This document shows, piece by piece, positions 50,889 through 50,999 of a stretch of DNA of 50,999 nt. The notes under the pieces are model-generated. The model searched no databases. It was not told where the DNA came from and was given only the letters and a program-made list of their open reading frames with translations. The position numbers and the translations under genes are program-made. The DNA is from Aquimarina sp. RZ0. Its GTDB lineage: Bacteria; Bacteroidota; Bacteroidia; Flavobacteriales; Flavobacteriaceae. Positions within the stretch are counted from its first letter, which is position 1. Each line of letters begins with the position of its first letter. The DNA lies in the NCBI RefSeq assembly GCF_008370685.1, contig NZ_VTZU01000051.1, positions 1 to 50,999 of the forward strand, given 5' to 3'.

Positions 50889-50999
50889 TTACATAATACT
50901 CTGCAACTTGGTTTGTTTTATAAAAGCATCTAATAAGGCAAATACATGACTTTTATTCTCCGGTGATAATTGCTGTATATCTTGTAGTCGTTTTAAGGT
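50889..50999 (-). CDS. C-terminal fragment of a probable HTH (XRE-like) regulator
   Basis: Reading minus from the window edge, the frame gives TLKRLQDIQQLSPENKSHVF, then ALLDAFIKQTKLQSIM and a stop. The pattern of a helix, then L.PENK..VF.LLDAFIK.TKLQ, resembles the tails of Bacteroidetes XRE-family helix-turn-helix proteins. The DNA-binding part is outside the window, so the call rests on tail similarity from memory. Confidence 0.5.
   Translation of the reverse strand, partial: TLKRLQDIQQLSPENKSHVFALLDAFIKQTKLQSIM

Noticed and set aside
1..50999. tRNA, rRNA or other known structured RNA genes
   Set aside because: I scanned for conserved tRNA T-loop and rRNA-like stretches and saw none; this was by eye and could miss a small RNA.

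Overview
The window looks like chromosomal DNA of a marine member of the Flavobacteriaceae; an Aquimarina-like genome is my best guess, from style rather than from a marker gene. The evidence is low GC, C-terminal type IX secretion (T9SS) sorting domains, many short signal-peptidase-II lipoproteins, Bacteroidetes-type promoter boxes (TTTG, about 20 nt, TAnnTTTG), BspA-like repeats, a GH16 agarase/porphyranase-type enzyme, and TPR sensor kinases paired with LytTR regulators.

Layout. 1-126 is the end of an IS256-type insertion sequence running off the left edge. 159-5.5 kb holds two single-domain response regulators, murQ and a few envelope proteins. 5.8-13 kb is a sensory block: a TPR histidine kinase with its LytTR regulator, an Rrf2 regulator with an operator-like palindrome, and a second paralogous TPR kinase without a regulator. 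13.6-20.4 kb is mixed housekeeping and membrane genes (DinB, a third receiver, GNAT, YdjM-like, DUF1761, LysE). 21.2-25 kb encodes a three-subunit biotin-dependent acyl-CoA carboxylase. 26-36.2 kb is a carbohydrate module: GMC oxidoreductase plus subunit 3, three TIM-barrel isomerase-like proteins, an MFS transporter, a Gfo/Idh/MocA oxidoreductase and a 3-keto-disaccharide hydrolase domain protein. This set fits oxidative 3-keto-glycoside breakdown. 36.2-41 kb has a lipoprotein, a secreted GH16 enzyme, a decayed copy of part of the lipoprotein gene, and a BspA-like surface protein. 41.7-50.7 kb is a contractile-injection effector island: VgrG, PAAR, a 1557-residue cell-wall-degrading effector, and two lipoproteins that are immunity candidates. 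The right edge cuts into a probable HTH regulator.

The intergenic DNA is unusually rich in small repeats. One family of about 100 bp (seven copies, all in the same orientation) is built of up to three short hairpins. At least five families resemble miniature inverted-repeat elements (MITEs), with different terminal repeats. Several share an interior core around GTAGCTACGGTT. One 162-bp pair, 15 kb apart and inverted, reads as identical. These repeats sit inside operons, next to start codons and beside gene remnants.

The strongest candidate systems are the VgrG-PAAR-triple-domain effector island with an operator-like palindrome at its promoter, the 3-keto-glycoside cluster, and the hairpin repeat family. 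All repeat calls come from reading by eye; no alignment or search was run.
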